The notes below the pieces were generated by a model. The model was not told where the DNA came from and searched no databases. It saw nothing but the letters and a program-made list of their open reading frames with translations. A stretch of DNA of 64,000 nucleotides from Egicoccus sp. AB-alg6-2 (lineage in GTDB: Bacteria; Actinomycetota; Nitriliruptoria; Nitriliruptorales; Nitriliruptoraceae): positions 1-64,000 of the forward strand of contig NZ_JBGUAY010000012.1 of assembly GCF_041821025.1 (NCBI RefSeq), read 5' to 3'. This document shows positions 63,321 to 64,000 of this stretch, in pieces. Position 1 is the first letter of the stretch. Every line of letters starts with the position of its first letter. The position numbers and the translations under genes were made by a program.

Positions 63321-64000
63321 GTGGAAGTCGTCACCAAGAAGCGCATGCACATCTTCTCCGGGTCGTCGTACCCCGAGCTGGCCCGCGAGGTCGCCGACCA
63401 CCTGGGCATGCGCGTCGGTGAGGTGAAGCTGGCGCAGTTCGCGAACGGCGAGCTGTATGCCCGCTACGCCGAGTCGATCCGCGGCGGCGACGTGTTCGTC
63501 ATCCAGTCGCACCTGACCATCCCCGGCGGGATGAGCATCAACGACTTCGTGATCGAACAGCTGATCATGCTCGATGCCCTCAAGCGCGCATCGGCGAAGC
63601 GCACGGTGGCCGTCGTGCCCTACTACGGCTACTCGCGCTCGGACAAGAAGGCCCGGTCGCGCGAGGCGATCGCCGCCCGCATGATCGCCGACATGTACGA
63701 GTCCACCGGCGTGGACCGCATCATGTCGGTCGACCTGCACACCGGGCAGATCCAGGGCTTCTTCGACGACCCGTTCGACCACCTGACGGCGCTGCCGTTG
63801 CTGGTGCAGTGGATCGCCGAGAACACCGAGGCCGCGAACCGGGTCATCGTCTCGCCGGACGCCGGGCGGGTACGCCTGACCGAGAAGTTCGCCGGTCACC
63901 TCGGTGCGCCGATCGCGATCCTGCACAAGCGGCGCGACCCGGACCAGCAGAACGTCAGCGAGACCCTCGACGTCATCGGTGACGTCGACGGCAAGACGTG
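63321..64000 (+). CDS. prs: Ribose-phosphate pyrophosphokinase, 5' part
   Basis: The first 226 residues are visible; the frame is open at the window edge. Class I PRPP synthase features are IFSGSSYPELA, FANGELYARY, VIQSH, YYGYSRSDKKARSREAI (flexible ATP site) and SVDLHTGQIQGFF. PRPP feeds nucleotide, His and Trp synthesis, and decaprenyl-phosphoryl-arabinose synthesis in some actinobacteria. GAGG precedes the GTG by about 6 bases. Order glmU-prs is the common actinobacterial pairing. Confidence 0.95.
   Translation, partial: MEVVTKKRMHIFSGSSYPELAREVADHLGMRVGEVKLAQFANGELYARYAESIRGGDVFVIQSHLTIPGGMSINDFVIEQLIMLDALKRASAKRTVAVVPYYGYSRSDKKARSREAIAARMIADMYESTGVDRIMSVDLHTGQIQGFFDDPFDHLTALPLLVQWIAENTEAANRVIVSPDAGRVRLTEKFAGHLGAPIAILHKRRDPDQQNVSETLDVIGDVDGKT

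Overview
The window is GC-rich, densely packed bacterial chromosome. Actinobacterial hallmarks are a resuscitation-promoting-factor-like protein, a SpoVT/AbrB regulator with a zinc ribbon, a PMT mannosyltransferase divergent from rsmI, the rpfB-like/rsmA/ispE/glmU/prs order, many GTG starts and many leaderless genes. Proteins are often acidic and there is an ectoine/hydroxyectoine-type uptake system. A halotolerant, deep-branching actinobacterium (for example Nitriliruptoria or relatives) fits, but this is inference. No phage, insertion sequence or CRISPR array was seen.

Layout. 1-3.3 kb: 3' end of an HNH endonuclease gene, metG and a membrane protein. 3.3-13.6 kb: a galactose/arabinan utilisation locus with a DeoR-type regulator, galE, divergent galK, and a six-gene operon (galT, GH2 glycosidase, sugar-binding lipoprotein, two permeases, GH43 lipoprotein) with no ATPase. 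A shared operator-like motif lies upstream of galK/galE and inside the galT promoter. 13.7-23 kb: tRNA-Arg(CCU), a HerA-like ATPase, a zinc metallopeptidase, a quinone oxidoreductase, a three-gene flavin oxidoreductase operon, a DEAD-box helicase and a Ser/Thr kinase with a heptad-repeat N-terminus. 23-28 kb: response regulator, sensor kinase, winged-helix protein and a membrane-fused spermidine-synthase-like protein. 28-33 kb: ehuBCDA-type transporter and ettA. 33-42 kb: secreted subtilase, cupin, a MobA-FdhD fusion, S9 peptidase, uppP and a two-domain dehydrogenase.

42-48 kb: SAF-domain protein, FmdB-family protein, formyl-THF cyclo-ligase, then a coupled run galU - moeA/glp-like - moaC - GlpR-like membrane protein - translin-family protein, followed by tRNA-Ala. 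48-53 kb: OsmC, DUF47/PiT phosphate uptake, small proteins and PMT. 53-64 kb: rsmI, AbrB-type regulator, SigE-family sigma factor with a membrane partner, tatD, rpfB-like, rsmA, ispE, tRNA-Gln, glmU and the start of prs. The last 22 kb follows the actinobacterial order known from Mycobacterium, except that metG lies about 50 kb away at the left edge.

Themes: sugar capture feeds the Leloir pathway and GalU/GlmU make nucleotide sugars for the envelope; several molybdenum-cofactor genes occur at two sites; start/stop overlaps of 1 or 4 bases couple many genes; six genes begin 6-8 bases after a TANNNT -10 box, indicating leaderless mRNAs.
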